A stretch of DNA of 64,000 bases from Dechloromonas denitrificans (lineage in GTDB: Bacteria; Pseudomonadota; Gammaproteobacteria; Burkholderiales; Rhodocyclaceae), in contig NZ_LODL01000040.1 in assembly GCF_001551835.1 (NCBI RefSeq), positions 174,336 to 238,335 of the forward strand, in the 5' to 3' direction. The notes below the pieces were generated by a model that worked only from the letters and a program-made list of their open reading frames with translations, was not told where the DNA came from and did not search any database. Below, piece by piece: positions 26,618 through 36,360 of this stretch; the first letter of the stretch is position 1, and each line of letters opens with the position of its first letter. Both the position numbers and the translations under genes were made by a program.

Positions 26618-27952
26618 TTAGCCGAACATGTCTTCGTACATCCGCCCGGCCCAGGCGAAGTCTTCGGTGACCAGTTCGTCGCGGCGCAGGTTGTCGTCGT
26701 CCTGGTCCTGGATGATGATCCCCTTGTCGTTGACGTGGTACTGGAAGCGCACTGCGACGTCCTCGCGCGGCTGGGTGTTGACCATCATGAAGCACAGGTT
26801 GTCGGGCAGCGCGTACTTTGGCTGGCGGCCCTGGCTGCGGTCGACGATGTATTTGGCAACGATTTTGGCGTGCGCGTTGGCGACGTGGCCGGCCTTCGGG
26901 TAGAAGTTGAAATTCGGCGAAACGACGCCGACCGCATCGCCGATCACGTACACGTCCGGGTCGTCCTTCATGTTCAGGAAGAAGGGATCGACGCCGGCCC
27001 AGCCGGTCGGCTTGCCTTCGGCGTTCTTGCCGATCAGGCCGGCCTTCCAGGCCATGTCGCCGGCCTGGTGCGGGGCCATCAGGATGCTGTGGTCGAACGT
27101 GAAGTCGCCGGCGGCGGTCTTGATCTTCTTGTTGAAGGGATCGACTTCCTTGATCACCGCCTTCGGGACATAGACGATCTGGTCCTTGTAGAGATTCTCG
27201 AAAGCTTCCTGGAAGCCGCCGGTGATCGGGCGCGGGCTGTCCTTGGGGTCGAGGATGATGACCTTGCCCTTGATCTTGCGCTCCTTGATCAGGCCGGCGA
27301 TCAGACAGGCGCGCTCGTAGGGCGACGGCGGGCAGCGGTGCGGCGGCGGGGGCAGGGTCATCACCAGGTCGCCGCCGGTGAAATTCTGAATGCTTTGCTT
27401 CAACTGGAAATGCTCGGCATTCGGGATGTAGGCGGCCGGGAAATGGGCGCGGGTGTATTCCGCCGCCTTGCGGTCGTTGCCGAACCAGGCTTCATAGTTG
27501 TAGCGGATGCCGGCGCCGACGATCAGGTAGTCGTAGTCGATCCAGCCCTGGGCGGTGATGACCCGTTTTTTGTCGCGCTCGAAGGCGGTGACTTCGGTCT
27601 GGATGAAGTGGTAGCCGTATTTTTGCGCAACTTTCAGGTAGCTGAAGGTCAGGAAATTGGTGTCGACGACATCGACCAGCCACTTGTTGCTCATCGGGCA
27701 GGAGAAGAACACCGGGTTGCGTTCGAGGACGACGACGTCGAGCGTCGGGTCGAGCTTCTTCAGGTGCTTGGCGGCGCTGATGCCGCCCCAGCCGCCACCG
27801 CAGACGACGACGCGCTTGCCGTTTGCCTTGGGCAGCAGCGGGTCGGACTGCATGTTGATCAGGAAGGGTAGCGGGCTGGTCGGCTGGGCGAGGGCGGCGG
27901 TCGCGGTCAACGCGCTGCCGGCCGCCAGGAATTGTCGGCGGTTCAAAGTCAT
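26618..27952 (-). CDS. FAD-dependent sulfide dehydrogenase flavoprotein (FccB/SoxF-like)
   Basis: 444 residues. The N-terminus NRRQFLAAGSALTATAALAQ is a Tat-type signal. VVVCGGGWGGISAAKHLKK is the FAD dinucleotide fold, FFSCPMSNKW and NLCFMMVNTQPRE carry the two Cys residues that form the redox-active disulfide in flavocytochrome c-sulfide dehydrogenase, and DVYVIGDAVGV is the second FAD motif. The protein should oxidise sulfide in the periplasm. The cytochrome subunit FccA is not in the window, so its electron acceptor is unknown. It is divergent from an NtrC-type regulator gene. Confidence 0.85.
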   Translation of the reverse strand: MTLNRRQFLAAGSALTATAALAQPTSPLPFLINMQSDPLLPKANGKRVVVCGGGWGGISAAKHLKKLDPTLDVVVLERNPVFFSCPMSNKWLVDVVDTNFLTFSYLKVAQKYGYHFIQTEVTAFERDKKRVITAQGWIDYDYLIVGAGIRYNYEAWFGNDRKAAEYTRAHFPAAYIPNAEHFQLKQSIQNFTGGDLVMTLPPPPHRCPPSPYERACLIAGLIKERKIKGKVIILDPKDSPRPITGGFQEAFENLYKDQIVYVPKAVIKEVDPFNKKIKTAAGDFTFDHSILMAPHQAGDMAWKAGLIGKNAEGKPTGWAGVDPFFLNMKDDPDVYVIGDAVGVVSPNFNFYPKAGHVANAHAKIVAKYIVDRSQGRQPKYALPDNLCFMMVNTQPREDVAVRFQYHVNDKGIIIQDQDDDNLRRDELVTEDFAWAGRMYEDMFG

Positions 27953-28119
27953 CTTGTCTCCATGAAGTTAGCCGTCCGACGGCGGAGTGCATCGGACTTA
28001 CGGTGAAGCGGGGGAAAGCAAAGGCGGTAACGCAGACCGCCGGGCGCCGAGTTTACCTGTTCCCGGTTGCTTCGCCGGGCGCTTGTTGCGATCATCCGGG
28101 GGATACCTTGGAGGGGACG

Positions 28120-29490
28120 ATGGATTCTGAAGTTGCGCCGCTGAACGAAGCGCCGTGGAAGCACTATTCCGTGCTGGTGGTCGATGACGAACCGGGCATG
28201 GTCAGTTTCCTGCAGCGCGCCCTGACCTCGCGCTGCGGCGTGGTCGATACGGCGGGCAGCGTCGAGCAGGCCGAACCCTTGCTGCGTCGTCGTCTCTACG
28301 ACCTGATCGTGCTCGACATCGCGCTGCCCGGCCGTTCCGGCATCGACTGGCTGCACCAGTTGCGCGACGAAGGCTACGCCGGCGATGTCGTGCTGATGAC
28401 TGCCTATGCCGACCTCGATACCGCGATCGACGCCTTGCGAGCCGGCGCCGCCGATTTCCTGCTCAAGCCCTTTTCGCTGGCCCAGGTGCTGAATGCGATC
28501 CAGCGCTGTTTCGAGCGCTCGCGGCTGCTTCGCGAAAACTTCGTGCTGCGCCGCGAAGTCAGCGAACGGGCGGCCGATGTCGAAGGCATCGTCGGCCAGT
28601 CTGATGTCATGCTCGCCGCCTGCGAGCGCCTCAAGCGCATCGCACCGACCCCGGCCACCGTGCTGCTGACCGGCGAATCCGGCACCGGCAAGGAAGTCGC
28701 GGCGCGCGCCCTGCACCGGATGAGCAACCGGGCGGCGGCCTCCTTCGTGCCGGTGAACTGCGCGGCGATTGCCTCGGAACTGATCGAGTCGGAGCTGTTC
28801 GGTCACGTCAAGGGCGCCTTCACCGGCGCCCAGCAGAGCCGCGAAGGCCTGTTCTACTACGCCCGCGGCGGTACGCTGTTTCTCGACGAAATCGGCGAAT
28901 TGCCGGCGGCCGCCCAGGCCAAGCTGCTGCGTGTGCTGGAAGAGCGGCGGATCAGGCCGGTCGGTTCGGAGCAGGAAATCCCGGTCGATGTCCGGGTCAT
29001 CGCCGCGACCAACCGCGACCTGAAAGCCGAGGTGGCTGCCCAGCGCTTCCGCCAGGATCTCTATTACCGGTTGCAGGTCGTCGAAGTGACACTGCCACCG
29101 CTGCGCGAGCGGCCGGACGACCTGCCGCTGCTGGTCGAGCATTTCATCAGCCAGTTGGCGCCTTACCTCGATGTGCCGCGCCTTGAACTGGATGGCCGCA
29201 CCCTGAACCGGATGGCGGCCTACGACTGGCCGGGCAATGTCCGCGAACTGCGCAATTTCGTCGAACGCTCGTTGATTCTCGGCTGGTTCGACCTCGGGCC
29301 AGAACCGAAGGCGAGCGCCGTCGCCGCCGGCAGTACCGATGAAAGCCTGGAGTCGGTCGAGAAGCGCCACATCCTGGCCGTGCTCGGTGCCTGCGACGGC
29401 AACAAGTCGGAGGCCGGCCGCCGGCTGGGCGTCTCGCGCAAGACGCTGGACCGCAAATGCCAGGCCTGGGGCGTGGTCGACGTCCACTGA
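28120..29490 (+). CDS. Sigma54-dependent response regulator (NtrC family)
   Basis: 456 residues from ATG 28120, with GAGGGG just upstream; the frame extends to 28003 without support. Order: receiver domain (LVVDDEPGM acidic pocket, [13 protein letters not shown] with the phospho-Asp, LLKPFS Lys); AAA+ domain with Walker A GESGTGKE, the sigma54-contact loop GAFTGA and Walker [14 protein letters not shown]; and a C-terminal Fis-type HTH ([19 protein letters not shown]). It activates sigma54 promoters on phosphorylation by the kinase encoded immediately downstream. A receiver insert beyond the usual arrangement is not seen. Confidence 0.92.
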   Translation: MDSEVAPLNEAPWKHYSVLVVDDEPGMVSFLQRALTSRCGVVDTAGSVEQAEPLLRRRLYDLIVLDIALPGRSGIDWLHQLRDEGYAGDVVLMTAYADLDTAIDALRAGAADFLLKPFSLAQVLNAIQRCFERSRLLRENFVLRREVSERAADVEGIVGQSDVMLAACERLKRIAPTPATVLLTGESGTGKEVAARALHRMSNRAAASFVPVNCAAIASELIESELFGHVKGAFTGAQQSREGLFYYARGGTLFLDEIGELPAAAQAKLLRVLEERRIRPVGSEQEIPVDVRVIAATNRDLKAEVAAQRFRQDLYYRLQVVEVTLPPLRERPDDLPLLVEHFISQLAPYLDVPRLELDGRTLNRMAAYDWPGNVRELRNFVERSLILGWFDLGPEPKASAVAAGSTDESLESVEKRHILAVLGACDGNKSEAGRRLGVSRKTLDRKCQAWGVVDVH

Positions 29491-31517
29491 TGGCGATGCA
29501 GCACAGCCCGCTCAACCCGCCGAGCCGGCGGTCGATCCGTGTCCGCCTGCTCTTGCTCGCCCTGCTGCCGCTCGGTATCGCGCTGCCGGCGATGGTCGCC
29601 GTGCTGGCCAGTTGGGGCGGCGATTATTTCGACCGCCTGCTGGTTACCAAGGTACGGGCCGACCTGGCGGTGGCGCACGGCTATTACGAGCGGGTGGCGG
29701 AGGGGATGGGGCGCTCGGTCGAAGGCCTGGCCGGATCGGCCCGGCTGGCGCGGGTGCTGACTTTGCCGGCGGTGCAGCGCGCGGCGGCGATGGACGACCT
29801 GCTCGATACGGCGCGCCTGGCGCAGCGCCTCGATTTTCTGCATTTTTTGCCGGTCGACCGCAGCATTCAACTGGCCGCCACCTGGCCGGTGCTCGATGCG
29901 GCGCTAGCCGGCGTGGCGCGCACCGAAACCGAGCTCTTCTCGGCCGAGCAGTTGCGGGCGATCGACCCACGGCTGGCCGAGCGGGCGCTGACGCCGCTGC
30001 TCGAAACCGCCAATGCCCAGATTGACCGGCGCCAGGTCGAGGAGCGCGGCCTGCTGATCCATACCGCCGCCCCGGTGCACGCCGCCGATGGCCGCCTGCT
30101 CGGGGTACTGGCCGGCGGCGCGCTGCTCAACAAGAATCTCGAATTCATCGACCGCCTGAACGAAATCGTCTATCCGGAAGGCGCCCTGCCGCTCGGTAGC
30201 GCCGGCACGGCGACGCTGTTCCTCGGCGATGTCCGGGTGGCGACCAATGTCCGGCTGTTCGAGGGCGGTCGCGCCATCGGCACGCGGGTCTCGGCCGCCG
30301 TGCATCAGGCCGTGCTCGACGAGGGACGCACCTGGCTGGATCGCGCCTTCGTCGTCCGCGACTGGTACGTCTCGGCCTACGAGCCGCTGCTCGACAGTCG
30401 TGGCCAGCGGATCGGCATGCTCTACGTCGGTTTCCTCGAAGGCCCGTTCGAAGCCGCCAAGCGCAGCGCGCTCGGCATCGTGGTCGGGCTGTTCGGGCTG
30501 GTCATGCTGGTTGCCGGCGTCTTTGCGGTGCTCTGGGCGCGCCGGGTCTTCAAGCCGATCGAGCGCATGCACGCCACCATGCATGCCATCGAACACGGCG
30601 ACAGCGCGGCGCGGGTTGGCGAAGTCGAGAGCCAGGACGAACTCGGCGTCGTCGCCGCCCATTTCGACCGTCTGCTCGACCAGTTGCAGGCCCAGGCCAG
30701 TTCTCTGAAGCGCTGGGGCCAGTCGCTCGATGCCAAGGTCGCCGAACGGACGGCCGAACTGGAGCAGGCGGTGGCCGATCTGAAGGCGGCGCAATCGCAA
30801 CTGGTGATGAGCGAGAAATTGGCCGCCATCGGCCAGTTGACCGCCGGCGTGGCGCACGAGATCAACAATCCGGTGGCGGTCATCCAGGGCAATCTCGATG
30901 TCCTGCGCGACATCCTCGGCCCGGCCGCCGAGCCGGTGGCGCCGGAGATCAAGCTGATCCACGAGCAGGTGCACCGCATCCGGCTGATCGTCGCCAAACT
31001 GCTGCAGTTTGCGCGGCCGCAGGATTACGTCGGCTACCTGGAACCGGTCTCGCCGGCCCAGCTGATCCAGGACAGCCTGCTGCTGGTCGGCCACCTGCTG
31101 AAGAAGGGCAATATCGCCATCGAGCAGCATTTCGACTCGACCCGCCATGTGCTGTGCAACCGCAACGAACTGCAGCAGGTGCTGATCAACCTGCTGGTCA
31201 ACGCCATCCAGGCGATGCCCGAGGGCGGCGTACTGGTGCTGGCGGCGGAGGACTGGGACGAGGCCGACATGCCGGTCGGCCTCAAGCTGGTCGTCGCCGA
31301 CACCGGCCCGGGCCTGACAGTGGCCGAGCGCGACAGTCTGTTCAAGCCCTTCTACACCGCCAAGAAGCCGGGCGGCACCGGGCTCGGCCTGTGGGTCAGC
31401 CTGTCGCTGATCGAGCGCTACGGCGGCCGGATCAGCGTGGACAGCGAGCCGGGCCGCGGTTCATGCTTCACGGTCTGGCTGCGCTTCGAGCCGCTGGCGC
31501 TGGAGCGCGTCGTTTAG
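29490..31517 (+). CDS. Sensor histidine kinase with periplasmic Cache-like domain
   Basis: 675 residues from ATG 29490, which overlaps the regulator's TGA by one base (TGATG), so the pair is coupled. A membrane segment near residue 20-40, a large periplasmic region of about 280 residues with Cache-type features (LLIHTAAPVHAADGRLLGVL, WYVSAYEPLLDSRGQRIGML), a second membrane segment, HAMP, a coiled coil, the phospho-His motif GVAHEINNPVAV, then the ATP-binding N, G1 (VADTGPGL) and G2 (GGTGLGLWVS) boxes. The signal is unknown, probably a small organic acid by domain analogy. Confidence 0.9.
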   Translation: MAMQHSPLNPPSRRSIRVRLLLLALLPLGIALPAMVAVLASWGGDYFDRLLVTKVRADLAVAHGYYERVAEGMGRSVEGLAGSARLARVLTLPAVQRAAAMDDLLDTARLAQRLDFLHFLPVDRSIQLAATWPVLDAALAGVARTETELFSAEQLRAIDPRLAERALTPLLETANAQIDRRQVEERGLLIHTAAPVHAADGRLLGVLAGGALLNKNLEFIDRLNEIVYPEGALPLGSAGTATLFLGDVRVATNVRLFEGGRAIGTRVSAAVHQAVLDEGRTWLDRAFVVRDWYVSAYEPLLDSRGQRIGMLYVGFLEGPFEAAKRSALGIVVGLFGLVMLVAGVFAVLWARRVFKPIERMHATMHAIEHGDSAARVGEVESQDELGVVAAHFDRLLDQLQAQASSLKRWGQSLDAKVAERTAELEQAVADLKAAQSQLVMSEKLAAIGQLTAGVAHEINNPVAVIQGNLDVLRDILGPAAEPVAPEIKLIHEQVHRIRLIVAKLLQFARPQDYVGYLEPVSPAQLIQDSLLLVGHLLKKGNIAIEQHFDSTRHVLCNRNELQQVLINLLVNAIQAMPEGGVLVLAAEDWDEADMPVGLKLVVADTGPGLTVAERDSLFKPFYTAKKPGGTGLGLWVSLSLIERYGGRISVDSEPGRGSCFTVWLRFEPLALERVV

Positions 31518-31586
31518 CAAAACTTCACACAGCCGGTCATGATCGTCGACTAGGATGAAGGAACCTCATTCCTTGTGGAGAACATC

Positions 31587-31994
31587 ATGGGACTTCTTGA
31601 TTCGGTGGTCGGTGCGCTGGCCGGTGGCCAGTCGGGCGGCAACAACGCCCTGCTCGAAACGGTGCTGCAGTTGATCAACAACCCGCAAACCGGCGGCCTG
31701 GCCGGGCTGGTCCAGTCTTTCCAGCAGGGTGGGCTGGCGGAAATCGTCAATTCCTGGGTGTCGACCGGCGCCAACCTGCCGATTTCGCCCGAGCAGATCC
31801 AGCGCGTGCTCGGCAACTCGTCGCTGCAGGGGCTGGCAGCGCAACTCGGGGTCAGTCCGGAGCAGGCCTCCGGCAGCCTGGCCGACCTGCTGCCGCAGGT
31901 GGTCGACCAGCTGACGCCGAATGGCCAGGTGCCGCAGGGCGGTGATCTGATGGCGCAAGGCCTTGATCTGCTGAAGGGCAAGCTGTTCGGCTGA
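31587..31994 (+). CDS. YidB-family (DUF937) protein
   Basis: About 135 residues from ATG 31587 (MGLLDSVVGALAGGQSGG) with GGAG about seven bases upstream; an ATG twelve bases earlier lacks this. The glycine-rich N-terminus and the helical block ISPEQIQRVLGNSSLQGLAAQLGVSP match the DUF937/YidB family, whose function is unknown. It stands alone and is followed by a strong terminator. Confidence 0.85.
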   Translation: MGLLDSVVGALAGGQSGGNNALLETVLQLINNPQTGGLAGLVQSFQQGGLAEIVNSWVSTGANLPISPEQIQRVLGNSSLQGLAAQLGVSPEQASGSLADLLPQVVDQLTPNGQVPQGGDLMAQGLDLLKGKLFG

Positions 31995-32103
31995 TTGCCT
32001 TTGGTCATGCGGCGCTATGCCGCATTCCCGTTGCCGCTATATGCGGTTAGCATTGCATCCGTTCCTGCGGTAACGCGGGATCACCCTGATACCTCTTGTT
32101 TCC

Positions 32104-32135
32104 GGCCCCGTTCCTCCCAGGCGGGGCCTTTTTTT
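32104..32135 (+). terminator. Rho-independent terminator after the yidB-like gene
   Basis: GGCCCCG / CGGGGCC stem with an 11-base loop followed by seven T residues, about 110 bp after the stop codon. Confidence 0.8.
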
Positions 32136-32205
32136 GCCGCCCGATTGCCGCTCGCGAAGCGGGGTGTGACAATCCCGGCCCCGAATCATTTTTGCCGAGC
32201 CCGCC

Positions 32206-32835
32206 ATGACGCTGATTTCGTTGAGCCAGTTCGTCGCCTTTCTCGGCGCCGCCATGCTGCTGACCCTGGCCCCGGGGCCGGACAACATGCTGGTGCTGTC
32301 GCTCGGCGCGGCGCGCGGCCGGCGGGCCGGCATCGCTTTCGGGCTGGGCTGCGCCAGCGGCTGCCTGAGCCATACGCTGCTCGCGGCGCTCGGCGTCGGC
32401 GCACTGATCGCCGCCAGTCCGCCCGCTTTCGGCGCCCTCAAGCTGATCGGCGGCTTGTACCTGATCTGGCTCGGCTGGCAGGCCTGGCGCAGCCGGGGCG
32501 CGACGGAGATGGCGGGGGCGGGCGGTCACGAGTCGGCGGCGCGGCTGTTCGGCAAGGGTTGCCTGGCCAATGCGATCAACCCCAAGGTCATCACCTTCTT
32601 TCTCGCCTTCCTGCCGCAATTCGTCGATGCCGGACGGGCCGATGCGGCGGCCCAGATGCTGCAACTGGGCGTCATCTTCACGCTGCAGGCGGCTGTGCTC
32701 TTCGGCCTGCTCGGCTATTTTGCCGGTGCCGCCGGGCAGTTGCTGCAGCGCCGGCCGCGCATGGGTTTATGGCTGGACCGATTGGCCGGGACGATTTTCG
32801 TCGGGCTCGGCCTGCGCCTGATCGTCGACCGCTGA
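32206..32835 (+). CDS. LysE/RhtB-family amino acid exporter
   Basis: 209 residues with about six membrane segments. The LysE-family signature LTLAPGPDNMLVLSLGAARG lies in the first third, followed by GGLYLIWLGWQAWRS and NAINPKVITFFLAFLPQFV, which are conserved in RhtB-type transporters. It exports an amino acid or similar metabolite by proton antiport; the substrate cannot be read from the sequence. Its stop lies two bases from the stop of the convergent hemW. Confidence 0.9.
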   Translation: MTLISLSQFVAFLGAAMLLTLAPGPDNMLVLSLGAARGRRAGIAFGLGCASGCLSHTLLAALGVGALIAASPPAFGALKLIGGLYLIWLGWQAWRSRGATEMAGAGGHESAARLFGKGCLANAINPKVITFFLAFLPQFVDAGRADAAAQMLQLGVIFTLQAAVLFGLLGYFAGAAGQLLQRRPRMGLWLDRLAGTIFVGLGLRLIVDR

Positions 32836-32837
32836 AC

Positions 32838-34040
32838 TCAGCTTTCCAGGAAGCGTTCGAGCAGCACATTGAGGAAACGCCGGCCCTTCAGCGTCGGCGC
32901 GATTTTCTCCGGGCCGACTTCGAGCAGGCCTTCGCGTTCGGCTGCCTTCAGTTGCGGCACGATGCGCTGCAGTTGCTGCGCCGTGCGCGCCTCGAACTGC
33001 GACGGGTGGAAGCCGTCGGCCAGGCGCAGCGCATTCATCATGAATTCGAACGGCAACTCGCTGCCGGCGATTTCGCGCGATTCCTGCAGCGGCTGACCCT
33101 GCTGCACGTTGTCCAGGTAGGCGTTCGGGTGCTTCCAGCGCATCTGGCGCAGCACGCGGTCGTGTAGCGTCAGCTTGGAGTGGGCCCCGGCGCCGATACC
33201 GAGGTAGTCGCCGAAGTACCAGTAATTCAGGTTGTGGCGGCATTGCTTGCCGGCCCGGGCGAAGGCCGAGGTTTCGTAGTTGCTGAAACCGGCGGCGGCC
33301 AGCCGGGTCTCGATCGCCTCCTGCATGTCGGCACAGAGATCGCCTTCCGGCAGTTCGGGTGGGAAGGCGGCGAAGCGGGTGTTCGGCTCCAGCGTCAGCT
33401 GGTAGCAGGAGAGGTGCGAGGGCTGGAAGGACAGGGCGGTGTCGACGTCGCTCAGCGCCTGTTCCAGCGTCTGGCCGGGCAGGCCGTACATCAGGTCGAG
33501 ATTGAAGGACTCGAAATGCTCGCCGGCCAGTTGCGCCGCCCGTTTGGCCTCGGCGGCGCCGTGAATGCGGCCGAGTGCCGTCAGGTGGTCGTCGTTGAAG
33601 CTCTGGATGCCGAGCGACAGGCGATTGACGCCGGCGGCGCGGAAGCCGGCGAACTTCTCGGCCTCGACCGTGCCCGGATTCGCTTCCAGCGTGATTTCGG
33701 CGTCCGGCGCCAGCATCGCCAGCGCCCGGAAGGCGGCGAGCAGTTCGTCGATGGCGGCCGGCGACAACAGGCTGGGCGTGCCGCCGCCGAAGAAGACGCT
33801 GACCACCGGCCGGCCCCAGATCAGCGGCAGCGCCGATTGCAGGTCGGCAATCAGCGCATCGACATACTGGCGCTCGGGGATCGCGCCATTCGCCTCATGC
33901 GAGTTGAAGTCGCAGTACGGGCACTTCTGGACGCACCACGGCACGTGCACATAGAGCGCCAGCGGCGGCGAGACCTTGAATTCGAGGATGCCGGCGGTCG
34001 ACACCGGTTTTTGGGCAAAAATGGGAATGGTGCGGGCCAT
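32838..34040 (-). CDS. hemW: Radical SAM heme chaperone HemW
   Basis: 400 residues. The radical SAM cluster motif CVQKCPYCDFNSHE has three Cys; the fourth Cys of true HemN coproporphyrinogen oxidase is absent, which points to HemW. FFGGGTPSLL and the SAM-binding EANPGTVE follow, and the C-terminal HemW domain (YQLTLEPNTRF, NLNYWYFGDYLGIGAGAHS) is complete. HemW inserts heme into respiratory proteins. It is the last gene of the kinase-phosphatase-rph-rdgB-hemW run, about 90 bp after rdgB. Confidence 0.92.
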   Translation of the reverse strand: MARTIPIFAQKPVSTAGILEFKVSPPLALYVHVPWCVQKCPYCDFNSHEANGAIPERQYVDALIADLQSALPLIWGRPVVSVFFGGGTPSLLSPAAIDELLAAFRALAMLAPDAEITLEANPGTVEAEKFAGFRAAGVNRLSLGIQSFNDDHLTALGRIHGAAEAKRAAQLAGEHFESFNLDLMYGLPGQTLEQALSDVDTALSFQPSHLSCYQLTLEPNTRFAAFPPELPEGDLCADMQEAIETRLAAAGFSNYETSAFARAGKQCRHNLNYWYFGDYLGIGAGAHSKLTLHDRVLRQMRWKHPNAYLDNVQQGQPLQESREIAGSELPFEFMMNALRLADGFHPSQFEARTAQQLQRIVPQLKAAEREGLLEVGPEKIAPTLKGRRFLNVLLERFLES

Positions 34041-34133
34041 GGCGAGTCGACAGTACGAAGGTGCGGTGGGCGGTGATGAAAGATCGACGCCCGCGGCGGC
34101 GGGCGTCGGAATCCTTGGGGACTGCGCTTCGAC

Positions 34134-34721
34134 CTACAGGCTGGGCAGGCGTTCGATCAGTTTTTGCATGGCCTGGCCGCGATGCGAGACGCGGTTCTTG
34201 GTCTCGGCATCGAGTTCGGCCGCCGTCTGCTTGAATTCCGGCACGAAGAACAGCGGGTCGTAGCCGAAGCCGCCTTCGCCGCGCAGTTCGGGGATGATCT
34301 CGCCGTGCCATTCGCCTTCGGCGATCAGCGGTTGCGGATCGTCGGCATGGCGGACCAGCACGATGACCGAGACGAAATGGGCGCGCCGGTCCGGGTGGTC
34401 GGCGAGGTCGGCGAACAACTTTTCGTTGTTGCGTGCATCCGACTTCGGTTCGCCGGCATAGCGCGCCGAGATGACGCCGGGGGCGCCACCGAGGGCGCTG
34501 ACGCAGAGGCCGGAATCGTCGGCCAGGGCGGGCAGGCCGGACAGCTTTGAGGCATGACGGGCCTTGGCCAGTGCATTTTCGACGAAGGTGCAGTGCGGCT
34601 CTTCGGCTTCCGGGATGCCGAGCTGGCCTTGCGGGATGACTTCGAAGCCGAGCGGCGCCAGCAGCGCGTTCAGCTCCTTCATCTTCTTGGCGTTGTTGGA
34701 GGCGAGGACGAGTTTTTTCAT
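34134..34721 (-). CDS. rdgB: XTP/dITP pyrophosphatase RdgB
   Basis: 195 residues, the family's length. The N-terminal LVLASNNAKKMKELNALL phosphate-binding segment, FVENALAKARHASKLSGLP, the catalytic ADDSGLCV and the C-terminal SHRGQAM motif are all present. It hydrolyses non-canonical purine nucleotides (XTP, dITP) to keep them out of DNA. The start codon overlaps the rph stop (ATGA), so the two are translationally coupled. Confidence 0.95.
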   Translation of the reverse strand: MKKLVLASNNAKKMKELNALLAPLGFEVIPQGQLGIPEAEEPHCTFVENALAKARHASKLSGLPALADDSGLCVSALGGAPGVISARYAGEPKSDARNNEKLFADLADHPDRRAHFVSVIVLVRHADDPQPLIAEGEWHGEIIPELRGEGGFGYDPLFFVPEFKQTAAELDAETKNRVSHRGQAMQKLIERLPSL

Positions 34722-35434
34722 CAGGCGAGGGCCGTTTGCTGGGCGGCGATCAGCTGGCGGATGCCGGCTTCGGCGAGGTCGGTCAGGGTGTTCATCTGGG
34801 CCCGGGTGAAGGGTTCGCCTTCGGCCGTGCCCTGCACTTCGACAATGCCGCCGGAACCGGTCATCACGACATTCATGTCGGTATCGCAGTTGGAGTCTTC
34901 CGGGTAGTCGAGGTCGAGGACCGGCGAGCCTTCGTAGATGCCGACCGAAATGGCGGCGACGTGGTCGCGCACCGGGTTGAGCGGCAGCTTGCCGTCGGCG
35001 ACCAGCTTTTCGCAGGCTTCGTAGAGGGCGAGCCAGGCGCCGGTGATCGCGGCGCAGCGGGTGCCGCCGTCGGCCTGCAGGACGTCGCAGTCGAGCGTGA
35101 TCTGGCGTTCGCCGAGGGCTTTCAGGTCGGTCACGGCGCGCAGGCTGCGGCCGATCAGGCGCTGGATTTCCTGGGTGCGGCCGGTCTGCTTGCCCTTGGC
35201 CGCTTCGCGGGCCGAACGGGTATGGGTCGCCCGGGGCAGCATGCCGTACTCGGCGGTGACCCAGCCCTGGCCCTTGCCGCGCAGGAAAGGCGGCAGGCTT
35301 TCTTCAACGCTGGCGGTGCACAGTACGCGGGTGTCGCCCATCTCGATCAGCACCGAGCCTTCGGCGTGGCGCGTGAAATTGCGGGTCAGGCGAACCTGGC
35401 GGAGTTGGTCGGGCTGGCGTTGGCTGGGACGCAT
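34721..35434 (-). CDS. rph: Ribonuclease PH
   Basis: 237 residues from ATG 35434, giving the family-typical [14 protein letters not shown] start with GAGGA five bases upstream; a GTG four codons earlier overlaps the previous stop and is less likely. [20 protein letters not shown] and [20 protein letters not shown] are the RNase PH phosphorolysis site, and [20 protein letters not shown] completes it. The enzyme trims tRNA 3' ends using phosphate. Confidence 0.95.
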   Translation of the reverse strand: MRPSQRQPDQLRQVRLTRNFTRHAEGSVLIEMGDTRVLCTASVEESLPPFLRGKGQGWVTAEYGMLPRATHTRSAREAAKGKQTGRTQEIQRLIGRSLRAVTDLKALGERQITLDCDVLQADGGTRCAAITGAWLALYEACEKLVADGKLPLNPVRDHVAAISVGIYEGSPVLDLDYPEDSNCDTDMNVVMTGSGGIVEVQGTAEGEPFTRAQMNTLTDLAEAGIRQLIAAQQTALA

Positions 35435-35442
35435 GGTGTTCC

Positions 35443-36360
35443 TCACTTTTTCGGGTTGTACTTGTCGATGGCGCTGCGGATTTCCTCAATCGCCTTTTCA
35501 ATTTCGTCGTCGGAGAGATCGCTCTTGTAGGCCGGATTGCGGCCGAACTCTTCGAGGCGGGTGGTCACTTCGCCATGCGCCATGCTTTGCGTCGAGATGG
35601 CGCTGCTCGCTTCTTCGACATAGCTTTCTTCCCAGCGCACGGCAACCACCGACAGGTTGTCGCCATGCACGCCGCCCTTGATCTCGGCTTGCGACAGCAG
35701 GTTGGGGACGCCTTGCAGCAGGTTGGCGCCCTTCAGGGCGACGGCCATCAACTCGCCGGTGGTGACGCCCCACAGGCCGTCGCTGCACAGCAGCAGGATG
35801 TCGCCATGTTCGAGTGGTGTCTTGCGCGAGAATTCGATTTCTGGCGGCGTCGGGCTGCCCAGGCAACTGTAGATCTTGTTGCGGTCCGGGTGATTGACGG
35901 CCTGCGCTTCGGTGATCAGCCCTTCCTCGATCAGCAGGCGGATGCGCGAGTGGTCACGGGTCTGGGCGATGACCTTGCCGCCGCGCATCAGGAACAGGCG
36001 GGAATCGCCGGCATGGGCCCAGTAGGCGACATTGTCCTGGACGATGCAGGCGACGCAGGTCGTCCGCGGCGTGTCCTTCAGCTTGTGGCGCGTCGTGTAG
36101 TCGAGGATGGCGTGGTGCGCATTGGACATGCCCTTCTGCAGGAAGCGGAAGGGGTCGGCGATCTCCGGCTTGGCCTCGCGTTGAAAGGCGTCGGCCAGCG
36201 TCTGCACGGCGATCTGCGCCGCGATTTCGCCATAGTGATGCCCGCCCATGCCGTCGGCGACCACCATCAGCAGCGCATCGCGCGAGTAGCAATAGGTCGT
36301 CCGGTCCTCGTTGTTGGCCCGGCCGCCGATGCGGCTGTCCTGATAAATGGTGAATCTCAT
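35443..36360 (-). CDS. PP2C-type serine/threonine protein phosphatase
   Basis: 305 residues. The metal-binding motifs are present: an early NEDRTT, then [36 protein letters not shown] and a late [12 protein letters not shown]. It is a cytoplasmic Mn/Mg phosphatase. The start overlaps the stop of the kinase gene upstream (ATGA at 36357-36360), so the two form a reversible phosphorylation pair. About 50 C-terminal residues beyond the domain are of unknown role. Confidence 0.92.
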   Translation of the reverse strand: MRFTIYQDSRIGGRANNEDRTTYCYSRDALLMVVADGMGGHHYGEIAAQIAVQTLADAFQREAKPEIADPFRFLQKGMSNAHHAILDYTTRHKLKDTPRTTCVACIVQDNVAYWAHAGDSRLFLMRGGKVIAQTRDHSRIRLLIEEGLITEAQAVNHPDRNKIYSCLGSPTPPEIEFSRKTPLEHGDILLLCSDGLWGVTTGELMAVALKGANLLQGVPNLLSQAEIKGGVHGDNLSVVAVRWEESYVEEASSAISTQSMAHGEVTTRLEEFGRNPAYKSDLSDDEIEKAIEEIRSAIDKYNPKK